From positions 1 to 57,006 of the forward strand of contig CACEIC010000003.1 of the NCBI GenBank assembly GCA_902559605.1: DNA of 57,006 nt. Direction: 5' to 3'. The notes beneath the pieces were generated by a model, which ran no database searches, had not been told where the DNA came from, and saw nothing but the letters and a program-made list of their open reading frames with translations. The first letter of the stretch is position 1, and every line of letters begins with the position of its first letter. The position numbers were made by a program, and so were the translations under genes. This document shows, piece by piece, positions 1-7,179 of the stretch. The stretch is from an uncultured Pelagibacteraceae bacterium (GTDB lineage Bacteria > Pseudomonadota > Alphaproteobacteria > Pelagibacterales > Pelagibacteraceae).

Positions 1-1
1 A

Positions 2-397
2 ATTTCCTTTGGATATAAAGTTGGAGTACTTTCGGTAGTTTTTTATTTGATAGAAGGAATTATGGGATTACCGGTATTTTCTAACTCGCCAGAGAAAGGA
101 ATAGGATTAGCTTATTTTGTTGGTCCCACAATGGGATATTTAATAGGTTTTATATTTGCATGTCTGATAGCAGGCATATTTACATACGATAAAAACCATA
201 TATTTAATTTTTTAAAAATTATAATTGCAACATCAGTAATATATATTTTGGGTATTTTGTGGCTTGGAAATTTAATCGGTTGGGATAAACCAATATTAGA
301 ATTTGGTGTTTACCCATTTCTTTATGCTGAATTATTTAAGATATTATTACTAACAGCTTTAGTTAATAAAATTATTAAACTTAGAAAATATATTTAG
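2..397 (+). CDS. bioY: BioY biotin transporter S component (5' truncated by window)
   Basis: The frame is open from base 2 and gives 131 residues ending at the TAA at 395-397; the true start lies before the window. BioY proteins are about 180-190 residues, so some 50-60 N-terminal residues are missing. The visible part has the family's FGYKVG segment, the GLPVFS motif and the Gly-rich YFVGPTMGYLIGF helix, then two or three more hydrophobic helices and a basic tail. BioY captures biotin in the inner membrane, alone or with an ECF energising module. The stop lies two bases from the stop of the convergent regA gene, so no room remains for a hairpin terminator. I am confident of the family. Whether an ECF module exists elsewhere cannot be seen here. 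Confidence 0.88.
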   Translation: MSFGYKVGVLSVVFYLIEGIMGLPVFSNSPEKGIGLAYFVGPTMGYLIGFIFACLIAGIFTYDKNHIFNFLKIIIATSVIYILGILWLGNLIGWDKPILEFGVYPFLYAELFKILLLTALVNKIIKLRKYI

Positions 398-399
398 AA

Positions 400-963
400 T
401 TATCTTGGGGATCTTTTTGATAGAATTCTTTGAAGTGTTCTTCGATGCATTTTAAGTCTTCTTGCGGTCTCAGATACATTTCTGTTACATAATTCAAAGA
501 CTCTGTGAATATGTTCCCATTTAACTCTATCAGCAGACATTGGATTTTCTGGTGGAGCAGCTTTTTTATTTGGATCAGCTAAAAGTGCTTTTTCTACGTC
601 ATCTGCATCTGCTGGTTTAGCCAAGTAATCAATTGCACCCTCTTTAATAGCTGCTACTGCAGTTGGTATATTTCCATAACCAGTGAGCATCACTATTCTA
701 CTCTCTGAGTTATTTTTCTGGATTTCTTTTACAACTTCTAGTCCGTTTCCATCGTTTAGTCTCAAATCAACAACTGCGAAAGCAGGTTTTTTTGATTTCA
801 CAGACTCTATTCCAATTTTTACACCCTCTGCTTGTGAAACAGAAAAGCCTTTTTTCTCCATTGCTCGAGCTAGTCTTTCTCTAAAAGGGTTATCATCATC
901 TACTATAAGTAGAGATTTATCCTCAAATTCTGTTATTTTTTTTAATACTTCTGCTTCTGGCAT
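400..963 (-). CDS. regA: RegA/PrrA/ActR-type two-component response regulator
   Basis: 187 residues. The N-terminal receiver domain has the acidic cluster VDDD (21-24), phospho-acceptor Asp66 in VVDLRL, Thr94 and Lys116 (LAKPAD). A short linker with PPENPMSADRVKWEHI leads to a Fis-type helix-turn-helix (NVSETARRLKMHRRTLQRIL, about 160-180). That C-terminus is nearly identical to the RegA/PrrA/ActR consensus, whose members control redox-dependent genes for respiration and carbon and nitrogen use together with the RegB/PrrB sensor kinase. No kinase gene lies nearby in this window. The gene diverges from the polyamine operon across 146 bases and converges with bioY. The start ATG at 961-963 fits the usual family N-terminus. 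Confidence 0.93.
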   Translation of the reverse strand: MPEAEVLKKITEFEDKSLLIVDDDNPFRERLARAMEKKGFSVSQAEGVKIGIESVKSKKPAFAVVDLRLNDGNGLEVVKEIQKNNSESRIVMLTGYGNIPTAVAAIKEGAIDYLAKPADADDVEKALLADPNKKAAPPENPMSADRVKWEHIHRVFELCNRNVSETARRLKMHRRTLQRILSKRSPR

Positions 964-1011
964 GTGCCTTATATGGAAACATTCTAAATTATTTCAAGGG
1001 TACATTTTTAC

Positions 1012-1040
1012 TTTACATTGCCTCATTTTCTGCATAAATG
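1012..1040 (+). promoter_or_regulatory. Candidate sigma-70-like promoter of the polyamine operon
   Basis: In the 146-base divergent gap between regA and the decarboxylase gene, TTTACA (1012-1017) and TAAATG (1035-1040) are separated by 17 bases, which would place the transcript start near 1047. This is a consensus match by eye only. AT-rich DNA gives frequent chance matches. Confidence 0.3.
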
Positions 1041-1058
1041 CTCGTTTTATATAAACTT

Positions 1059-1084
1059 GCATAGCAATTATGCCGGTTTTTTTT
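1059..1084 (+). promoter_or_regulatory. Small leader hairpin followed by U8 ahead of the polyamine operon
   Basis: GCATA (1059-1063) pairs with TATGC (1069-1073) around a five-base loop, followed by CGG and eight T (1077-1084), 26 bases before the decarboxylase start. The shape resembles a weak intrinsic terminator in a leader, so attenuation is possible. A five-pair stem with only two G-C pairs is marginal and could be chance. Confidence 0.25.
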
Positions 1085-1099
1085 GTTAAATTTTTTTTT

Positions 1100-1103
1100 G
1101 GAG
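1100..1103 (+). promoter_or_regulatory. Shine-Dalgarno GGAG of the decarboxylase gene
   Basis: GGAG lies six bases before the ATG at 1110, directly after a T9 tract. It is one of the clearest ribosome-binding sites in the window and supports this start codon. Confidence 0.6.
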
Positions 1104-1109
1104 CTTTAA

Positions 1110-2288
1110 ATGCAAAAATTTAAATCAGTTGATAAATTAGTCAACCAACTGAGACCAACAGAACCTGTTTATTGTATTAGAAGAGATTCTATAAACATAG
1201 CTTCTAAATTTTTTCAGAATAAATTTCCTGGTAAAATCCTATATGCAGTTAAAACTAACCCACATCCATTAGTGTTAAAAACTATCGTGGAGAGTGGAAT
1301 TAATGATTTTGATATCGCTTCAGTTAAAGAAGTTGAGGCAATTAGAAGTGTTAGCCCAGATGCAAAATGCTCCTACATGCATACTGTAAAAAGCAAGGAG
1401 AGTATAAACGAAGCATATTTCAAATATAATATTAAGACTTTTTCAATAGATACAAAAGATGAGTTAATAAAAATTCTTAATAGTACTAATCAAGCTAAGG
1501 ATTTAGAGTTATTTGTGAGAGTTGCAGTTTCTAATGAACACGCAGAAATAGATTTATCTAAAAAATTTGGCGCACAAACTTCTGAAGCAATAGGACTTTA
1601 TAGATTAACAAAACAGTATGCAAAAAAAATAGGATTAAGTTTTCATGTGGGTTCGCAATGTATGCATCCAATATCTTATTCAAAAGGGATTAGTGAAATT
1701 AAATATATAATAAAAAAAACAAAAATAGTTCCGGATGTTATAAATATAGGTGGAGGATTTCCAACAATCTACCCTGACTTAGTTCCTCAATCATTAAACT
1801 CTTATTTTGAAGAAATAAAAAATTCATTAAATAATTTAAAATTAGAAAAGCTGCCAGAAATTATATGTGAGCCAGGTCGAGCAATTGTAGCAGAAAGTGG
1901 TTCAACAATTGTTAGAGTAAACTTGAGAAAAAAACAAAAGCTATATATTAATGATGGAACATATGGAACTTTATTTGATGCAGGAGTGCCTAATATAGTT
2001 TATCCATCAAGGATAATTACAAGTGGAAGAATTATATCAAAAAAATTGACTTCATTTGATTTTTATGGACCAACATGTGATAGCATGGATTATATGAAGG
2101 GACCTTTCATTCTACCTAATAATATTAAAGAAGGTGATTACATTGAACTGGGTCAATTGGGAGCATACGGTTTGACATTTAGAACTCAATTTAATGGATA
2201 TTATTCTGATAGTATTTACGAAGTTTGTGATGATCCAATTATGACGATGTATGACAAAGAAACAAATAAAGAGTTTCTTGTTGCATAA
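1110..2288 (+). CDS. PLP-dependent ornithine/lysine decarboxylase (fold type III, group IV)
   Basis: 392 residues of the alanine-racemase-fold decarboxylases. Lys48 in YAVKTN should bind pyridoxal phosphate. Other hallmarks are HVGSQ (179-183), GGGFP (214-218), EPGRA (254-258), NDGTYG (281-286), the GPTCDSMD block (320-327) with the catalytic-type Cys323 and substrate-binding Asp324, and GAYG plus FNGY (351-364). In eukaryotic-type ornithine decarboxylases the equivalent Cys and Asp lie in GPTCDGLD. The likely reaction is ornithine (or lysine) to putrescine (or cadaverine). It is the first gene of a four-gene polyamine operon and overlaps the next start by one base (TAATG). Meso-diaminopimelate or carboxynorspermidine decarboxylase are less likely alternatives; substrate choice cannot be read with certainty. 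Confidence 0.85.
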   Translation: MQKFKSVDKLVNQLRPTEPVYCIRRDSINIASKFFQNKFPGKILYAVKTNPHPLVLKTIVESGINDFDIASVKEVEAIRSVSPDAKCSYMHTVKSKESINEAYFKYNIKTFSIDTKDELIKILNSTNQAKDLELFVRVAVSNEHAEIDLSKKFGAQTSEAIGLYRLTKQYAKKIGLSFHVGSQCMHPISYSKGISEIKYIIKKTKIVPDVINIGGGFPTIYPDLVPQSLNSYFEEIKNSLNNLKLEKLPEIICEPGRAIVAESGSTIVRVNLRKKQKLYINDGTYGTLFDAGVPNIVYPSRIITSGRIISKKLTSFDFYGPTCDSMDYMKGPFILPNNIKEGDYIELGQLGAYGLTFRTQFNGYYSDSIYEVCDDPIMTMYDKETNKEFLVA

Positions 2289-3328
2289 TGTCAGATACAA
2301 AAAATCTTAATCATAACAGAAAAAAAGACTTTTTAAGTAAAGAGGTTGAGCATATTGATATTACATCATTTGACTCTAGAAAAATTATATCTTCTATGGA
2401 AAAAATGTCTTTTGTTTCAAGAGAAACTGCTAATGCATCTAAGATATATAATGAAATGCTTAAAGATAAAGATTGTACAATATTCTTAACTCTTGCAGGG
2501 TCTACTTCTGCTGCTGGATGTATGCATATTTATAGAGATATGGTTAAATACAACATGGTAGATGCAATTGTAGCAACTGGAGCATCTATAATAGATATGG
2601 ATTTTTTTGAAGCACTTGGATTTAAACATTACCAAGGATCACAATATCAGAATGATAATGAACTTAGAGACAATTATATAGATAGGATTTATGATACTTA
2701 CATCGATGAAGAGGAGCTCCAGGTTTGTGATAAAACAATAGGAGAAATAGCGGACAAACTTGAGCCAAAGTCTTACACATCGAGAGAATTTATTAAAGAG
2801 ATTGGCAAATATCTAAAAACTAATTCTAAAAAGAAAGGTTCTTTAATTGAAACAGCTTTTGATAACGATGTACCTATATTCTGTCCTGCATTTACAGACT
2901 CAAGTGCAGGTTTTGGATTAGTCATGCATCAAGAGAGAAATCCAAAAAATCATATTACAATAGACTCAATTAGAGAATTTAGAGAATTGACAGAGATTAA
3001 AATTAAATCTAGAGGGTCGGGATTATTTATGATTGGTGGTGGAGTTCCTAAAAACTTTATACAAGACACGGTAATTTGTGCTGAACTTTTGGGAAAAAAT
3101 GTAGATATGCACAAATATGCAATACAAATTACTGTTGCTGACTCAAGAGATGGAGCTTGCAGTAGTTCAACATTAAAAGAAGCAAGTTCATGGGGTAAGG
3201 TTGATACTTCCAAAGAACAAATGGTATTTGCTGAAGCTACCAGTGTTTTACCATTAATAGCAAGTGACGCATATCATACTGGAGAATGGAAAAATAGAGA
3301 CAGAAAAAACTTTTCCAAAATATTTTGA
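2288..3328 (+). CDS. Deoxyhypusine-synthase-like protein, probable homospermidine synthase
   Basis: 346 residues homologous over full length to deoxyhypusine synthase. Seen: NAD-site AGSTSAAGC (about 71-79), PAFTDSSAGFGL, GGGVPKNFI and the SSWGKVD segment with Lys304, which matches the catalytic Lys of human DHS (Lys329). The human GGGVVKHHI motif, whose histidines contact spermidine, reads GGGVPKNFI here, so both His are replaced. Bacteria have no eIF5A, so the eukaryotic role is excluded. DHS-derived enzymes in plants, and bacterial homologues, transfer an aminobutyl group to putrescine to give homospermidine. The flanking putrescine genes fit that reaction. It starts in the stop of the decarboxylase gene and is followed at once by aguB. 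The family is certain; the product is inferred. Confidence 0.8.
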   Translation: MSDTKNLNHNRKKDFLSKEVEHIDITSFDSRKIISSMEKMSFVSRETANASKIYNEMLKDKDCTIFLTLAGSTSAAGCMHIYRDMVKYNMVDAIVATGASIIDMDFFEALGFKHYQGSQYQNDNELRDNYIDRIYDTYIDEEELQVCDKTIGEIADKLEPKSYTSREFIKEIGKYLKTNSKKKGSLIETAFDNDVPIFCPAFTDSSAGFGLVMHQERNPKNHITIDSIREFRELTEIKIKSRGSGLFMIGGGVPKNFIQDTVICAELLGKNVDMHKYAIQITVADSRDGACSSSTLKEASSWGKVDTSKEQMVFAEATSVLPLIASDAYHTGEWKNRDRKNFSKIF

Positions 3329-3331
3329 TTG

Positions 3332-4214
3332 ATGATCAAAAAAGTAAAAATTGGAATTATTCAAAGTAAAATTTCAGATAATATTCAAAAAAATATAAAT
3401 TCAGCTATTAAAAATATAAAAAAAGCAGCATCAAAAAAAGCTAAAATAATTTGTGTGCCAGAACTATTTTTATCAAATTATTTTTGTCAAACAGAAAGTC
3501 ATTCCAACTTTAAGCTAGCGGAAAAAATACCCAGCAGAACTACAAAAATATTTTGTGAATTAGCCAAAGATTTACAAATAGTATTAATGATTTCATTATT
3601 TGAAAAAAAAAACACATGGCTTCTATCATAATACTAGTATCGTTATTAGCGAGAAAGGTAAAATTTTATCGAAATATAGAAAAATGCATATACCAGATGA
3701 TCCTGGTTATTATGAAAAATTTTATTTTACTCCTGGAGATTTAGGTTTTAAATCTGTTAAAACAAAATTTGGTAAAATTGGACCTTTAATTTGTTGGGAT
3801 CAATGGTTCCCAGAAGCTGCAAGATTGACTGCACTTAAAGGTGCACAAATAATTTTTTACCCTACTGCTATTGGATGGCATCCTAAAGAGAAAAAAAAAT
3901 TTGGAAAATCTCAACTAGACTCTTGGATAACAATGCAAAAATCTCACGCAATCGCAAATGGTACTTATGTGGTTGCTATAAATAGAGTTGGAACAGAAAA
4001 AAAAGGTAAGAAGAATATAGAATTCTGGGGAAACTCAATGATCATAGATCCTAGTGGGCAAATAATTGGAAAACTCGGTAGTAAAAAAGAAGAAATTTTA
4101 ATTCGTGAAATAAACTATAAAAAAATTGATTCAGCCAGAGAGCATTGGCCTTTTTTAAGAGATAGAAGAATCGATTTTTATAAAGGCATACTAAAAAATC
4201 CTGCAGATGAATGA
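3332..4214 (+). CDS. aguB: N-carbamoylputrescine amidase, interrupted by a frameshift at A10
   Basis: Nitrilase-superfamily enzyme converting N-carbamoylputrescine to putrescine, CO2 and ammonia. The first frame (3332-3631, ATG at 3332) carries the catalytic Glu in PELFLSNYFC. The second (from about 3603 to 4214) carries the catalytic Lys in YRKMHIPDD, the PGYYEKFYFTPGDLGF block and the catalytic Cys in LICWDQWFPE. The break is inside ten consecutive A (3603-3612). Nine A would give a continuous protein of about 293 residues reading SLFEKKTHGFYHNT, exactly the family pattern. No other lesion is visible. It may be a sequencing indel, a recent mutation, or a gene expressed through slippage. Its end overlaps aguA by 8 bases. 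The alternative TTG at 3329 is less likely than ATG. Confidence 0.85.
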
Positions 4215-5259
4215 AAACTTTAATGGATTTAGAATGCCAGCTGAATGGGAGCCTCAAAATTCAGTTTGGATTGCTTGGCCTTATAATAAAAATGATTGGC
4301 CTGGATTATATCAATTTATTCCTAAAGTAATTTTAGAGATTATAAAAAAAATTTCAAAAAATCAAAAAATTAACTTAATCGTTAGCAAAAATGTAAAAAA
4401 TATAAAAAAATCAATAAAACTTAATAAAATTAAAAATATTAACTTCCACTATATTAAAACTGATAGAATATGGTTAAGAGATTCTGGACCCATATTTATA
4501 ATAAATAAAGTTGAAAAGAAAAAGGTAATACTAAATTTTGGTTTTAACGGATGGTCAAAGTATAAAAATTATAAAAATGACAATAGAATCAATAATAGTA
4601 TTAGTAAAATTGCTAATTTTAAAAAGATTGATCCAATAATCAAAAAAAAAGGCAGAATTAGAAAAATAATCATGGAAGGAGGGGCATTTGATGTAAATGG
4701 CTCAGGTACAATTCTATTAACTGAAGAATGTTTGTTAAGCAAAATTCAAGAAAGAAATAAAAATTTTAAAAAAAAAGACTACGAAAAAATGTTTAATAAA
4801 TACTTAAATATAAAAAACTTTATATGGCTTAAAAAAGGAATTGCAGGCGATGATACACATGGACATGTTGATGACATATCAAGATTTGTTTCAAGAAATA
4901 CGATTATGACTGCGGTTGAAAATAATAAAAAAGATATAAATTTCAAAAACTTAAATAAGAATTTAAATATATTGAAAGAAAGTAAATGTGAGAGAGGAAA
5001 GAAATTCAAAATTATAAAAGTTCCTATGCCTTCACCAATTTATATTGAGAATACAAGAGTTCCTGCAAGTTATATGAATTTTTATATTTGTAATAAAAAA
5101 ATAATTCTTCCAATATTCAGAGTAAAAGAAGATAATACTGCAATTAAAATTTTCAAAAATTACTTTAGAAATAGAAAAATTGAAACAGTTGACTGTAGCA
5201 AATTGATATGGGGGTTTGGTGCAATACATTGCATGACCCAACAAGAACCTAAAATTTAA
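4207..5259 (+). CDS. aguA: Agmatine deiminase
   Basis: 350 residues of the guanidino-modifying (peptidyl-arginine deiminase-like) family, hydrolysing agmatine to N-carbamoylputrescine and ammonia, the substrate of the gene just upstream. Motifs: MPAEWEPQ near the N-terminus, WLRDSGP (89-95), EGGAFDVNG (157-165), GDDTHGHVDD (214-223) and catalytic Cys342 in GAIHCMTQQEP, eight residues from the end. The order aguB-aguA with an 8-base overlap (ATGAATGA) implies translational coupling. No arginine decarboxylase to supply agmatine is present in this window. The middle of the protein is unusually Lys/Asn-rich, as expected at this base composition. The stop abuts the convergent yhhQ stop with no base between. 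Confidence 0.95.
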   Translation: MNENFNGFRMPAEWEPQNSVWIAWPYNKNDWPGLYQFIPKVILEIIKKISKNQKINLIVSKNVKNIKKSIKLNKIKNINFHYIKTDRIWLRDSGPIFIINKVEKKKVILNFGFNGWSKYKNYKNDNRINNSISKIANFKKIDPIIKKKGRIRKIIMEGGAFDVNGSGTILLTEECLLSKIQERNKNFKKKDYEKMFNKYLNIKNFIWLKKGIAGDDTHGHVDDISRFVSRNTIMTAVENNKKDINFKNLNKNLNILKESKCERGKKFKIIKVPMPSPIYIENTRVPASYMNFYICNKKIILPIFRVKEDNTAIKIFKNYFRNRKIETVDCSKLIWGFGAIHCMTQQEPKI

Positions 5260-5808
5260 TTATGCTGCTTTTAGTGTACCGAGTAATAATCTAAAAGGTA
5301 TCAACATTACAAGAGCAACAAATATTTTTACTGCAAGATCTCCTAACGATAAAGTTACCCAAGGAATTCCCGTTCCATAGAATGATATTGAGAAAAATAA
5401 AAAAGTATCAACTGTTGAACCTATCAAAGAAGATGTTAATGGTGCTATAAACCACTTTTTTTGTCTTAATTGATCAAATATCTGAACATCTAAAAGTTGA
5501 GCAATTATAAAAGCTGTTCCTGAACCAATTGCTATTCTTATAGAAATAAGATCAGTAAAATTAGTTGAAAATATTAAAGTAAACAAAATTCCAATTGTGA
5601 AGCCTATATAGACAATTTTTCTAGCTACTAATTTTCCAAAAGATCTGTTGGCTAAATCTGTAATTAAAAATGCTATTGGATAACTAAAAGCACCGTAAGT
5701 TAAAATTTCCTCTAAACCATAATATTTTATAGGAAATTGAACTAAATAATTAGATGCTAGCACAACCAATCCCATTAAAAATGAGAGAGTAAGGAAAACT
5801 TTATTCAT
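5260..5808 (-). CDS. yhhQ: YhhQ/VUT-family queuosine-precursor transporter
   Basis: 182 residues with about six hydrophobic helices. Family marks are the N-terminal ASNYLVQFPI segment, AFSYPIAFLITDLANRSFG, the SGTAFIIAQLLDVQIFDQLR block and SSLIGSTVDTFLFFSISF. YhhQ proteins import queuine-pathway precursors (preQ0/preQ1) across the inner membrane for tRNA queuosine synthesis. It overlaps rpmB by one base and is presumably transcribed with it from the promoter upstream of rpmB. Length matches small family members. The family call is firm; the exact substrate (preQ0, preQ1 or queuine) is not determinable here. Confidence 0.87.
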   Translation of the reverse strand: MNKVFLTLSFLMGLVVLASNYLVQFPIKYYGLEEILTYGAFSYPIAFLITDLANRSFGKLVARKIVYIGFTIGILFTLIFSTNFTDLISIRIAIGSGTAFIIAQLLDVQIFDQLRQKKWFIAPLTSSLIGSTVDTFLFFSISFYGTGIPWVTLSLGDLAVKIFVALVMLIPFRLLLGTLKAA

Positions 5809-6089
5809 TATGCTGTTTTTGCAATTATTGTTTTTTTAAGCTTTTTTAATCTTAACGATAAATCTCTTGATTTTGCAGATTTTAAGAAATTATCAAAGCT
5901 ACCTTTTTTATCTACAGATCTAACACCTGCATTTGAAACTGTTAATCTCAAAGATTTTTTTAAAAGTTCACTTTTAAATTTTACTTTCTTTAAATTTGGA
6001 AGAAATCTTCTCTTAGTTTTATTGTTAGCGTGACTAACATTATGGCCTTTTAGAGGGATTTTACCAGTAAGTTCGCATTTTTTAGACAT
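5808..6089 (-). CDS. rpmB: 50S ribosomal protein L28
   Basis: 93 residues beginning [10 protein letters not shown] and continuing [19 protein letters not shown], the standard L28 N-terminus, then [16 protein letters not shown]. This is the alphaproteobacterial long form, with an extra Lys-rich C-terminus compared with the roughly 78-residue E. coli protein. It has its own promoter-like sequence between it and pyrD and is followed by yhhQ with a one-base overlap. No rpmG (L33) neighbour is present, unlike in many bacteria. Confidence 0.96.
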   Translation of the reverse strand: MSKKCELTGKIPLKGHNVSHANNKTKRRFLPNLKKVKFKSELLKKSLRLTVSNAGVRSVDKKGSFDNFLKSAKSRDLSLRLKKLKKTIIAKTA

Positions 6090-6101
6090 AAATTTTCAAG
6101 A

Positions 6102-6130
6102 TGTATATGGTCTTAAAGAATACCAGTCAA
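6102..6130 (-). promoter_or_regulatory. Likely promoter of rpmB-yhhQ
   Basis: On the minus strand TTGACT (6130-6125) and TATACA (6107-6102) are separated by exactly 17 bases, in the 43-base gap between the pyrD stop and the rpmB start. It predicts a transcript start near 6095, only a few bases before the ATG, so the mRNA would be almost leaderless. It is one of the best sigma-70-like matches in the window. Confidence 0.5.
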
Positions 6131-6132
6131 GA

Positions 6133-7179
6133 TTAATTTTTTGTTCCAATAGCTTCAGAAATATTTTTAAAACCTTCTCTTTTTACAATTTCGTCGAGAT
6201 CTTTATTAATCTTTGAAGCAATAGTTGGTCCTTTATAAACCATACCTGTATACAATTGCACAAGAGTTGCACCGCTTACAATTTTATTAAAAACGCCATC
6301 GGCAGAGTCAACGCCTCCAACTCCAATTATTAAGATTTTTTTTCCAACTAATTTAAAAAATTTATTAATTAATTCATTAGAGATATTTTCAAGTGGTTTT
6401 CCAGACAAACCGCCTTTTTCTAATTTATTTATATTAGATATATTTTCTCTATTTCTATCTGTCGTATTTGAAACTATCACTATTTGAACATTATATTTTA
6501 AAAAAAGTTCTGAGATTTCATCAATACTTTTTTCATCAATATCAGGAGATACTTTGACTGCTATTGGCACATTTGAATTTAAATTTTTCTTTTCTTCATT
6601 TATGCGTTTTAAAAGATTATCTAACTCTTCATTTTTATGAAAGTTTCTTAAATTTTCTGTGTTAGGAGAAGAGATATTAATTGTAATATAGTCTGCTAAA
6701 TTATGAAATTTTCTAAAACAAATTAAATAATCTTCAACTCTGTTTTCAGTATCTTTATTAGGTCCTATATTAATACCAAGTAATCCATTAGGTGAATTAT
6801 TTTCAATATTTTTTTTACTTTCTTCTGATCCAATATTGTTAAATCCAAGTCTATTAATTAAAGCCTCATCTTCTTCCAATCTGAACACTCTTGGCTTCGG
6901 ATTTCCTATTTGTGGTTTAGGTGTAATTGTGCCTACCTCAACAAAACCAAATCCTAGTTTGTATAGAGGATTGTAAACTTCTGCATTTTTATCAAATCCA
7001 GCAGCAACACCTAGAGGAGAATTTAAGATTTTGTTTAAAAATTTAGTTTGGATGGTAAGTCTGGTTGTTTTATCTATAGCTGGTATCTGATTTAACTTTA
7101 AAGCCTTTATTGCTAGTGAGTGTGCAACTTCAGGGCTAAATTTAAATATAAAAGGTCTTATAAGATTAAACATTTTCAA
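6133..7179 (-). CDS. pyrD: Dihydroorotate dehydrogenase (quinone), class 2
   Basis: 348 residues. It oxidises dihydroorotate to orotate in pyrimidine synthesis and passes electrons via FMN to membrane quinone. The class 2 N-terminal helices (IRPFIFKFSPEVAHSLAIKAL) precede GVAAGFDKN (57-65), FGFVEVGTITPKPQ, GFNNIG, and NISSPNT (168-174) with the class 2 catalytic serine. The phosphate-binding GVGGV near the C-terminus and KVSPDI complete the barrel. The first codon used is the ATG at 7177-7179; a second in-frame ATG follows two codons later. It overlaps the upstream lysyl-tRNA synthetase gene by 14 bases. Confidence 0.96.
   Translation of the reverse strand: MKMFNLIRPFIFKFSPEVAHSLAIKALKLNQIPAIDKTTRLTIQTKFLNKILNSPLGVAAGFDKNAEVYNPLYKLGFGFVEVGTITPKPQIGNPKPRVFRLEEDEALINRLGFNNIGSEESKKNIENNSPNGLLGINIGPNKDTENRVEDYLICFRKFHNLADYITINISSPNTENLRNFHKNEELDNLLKRINEEKKNLNSNVPIAVKVSPDIDEKSIDEISELFLKYNVQIVIVSNTTDRNRENISNINKLEKGGLSGKPLENISNELINKFFKLVGKKILIIGVGGVDSADGVFNKIVSGATLVQLYTGMVYKGPTIASKINKDLDEIVKREGFKNISEAIGTKN

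Noticed and set aside
2288..3328. Horizontal acquisition of the DHS-like gene from a eukaryote
   Set aside because: Base composition and codon use look like the neighbours, it is tightly embedded in an operon, and DHS-like genes are known in many bacteria.
5240..5280. Bidirectional terminator between convergent aguA and yhhQ
   Set aside because: The stops are adjacent and no GC-containing hairpin with a T tract is visible; the same holds at 397-400, 12375-12377 and 31061-31065.
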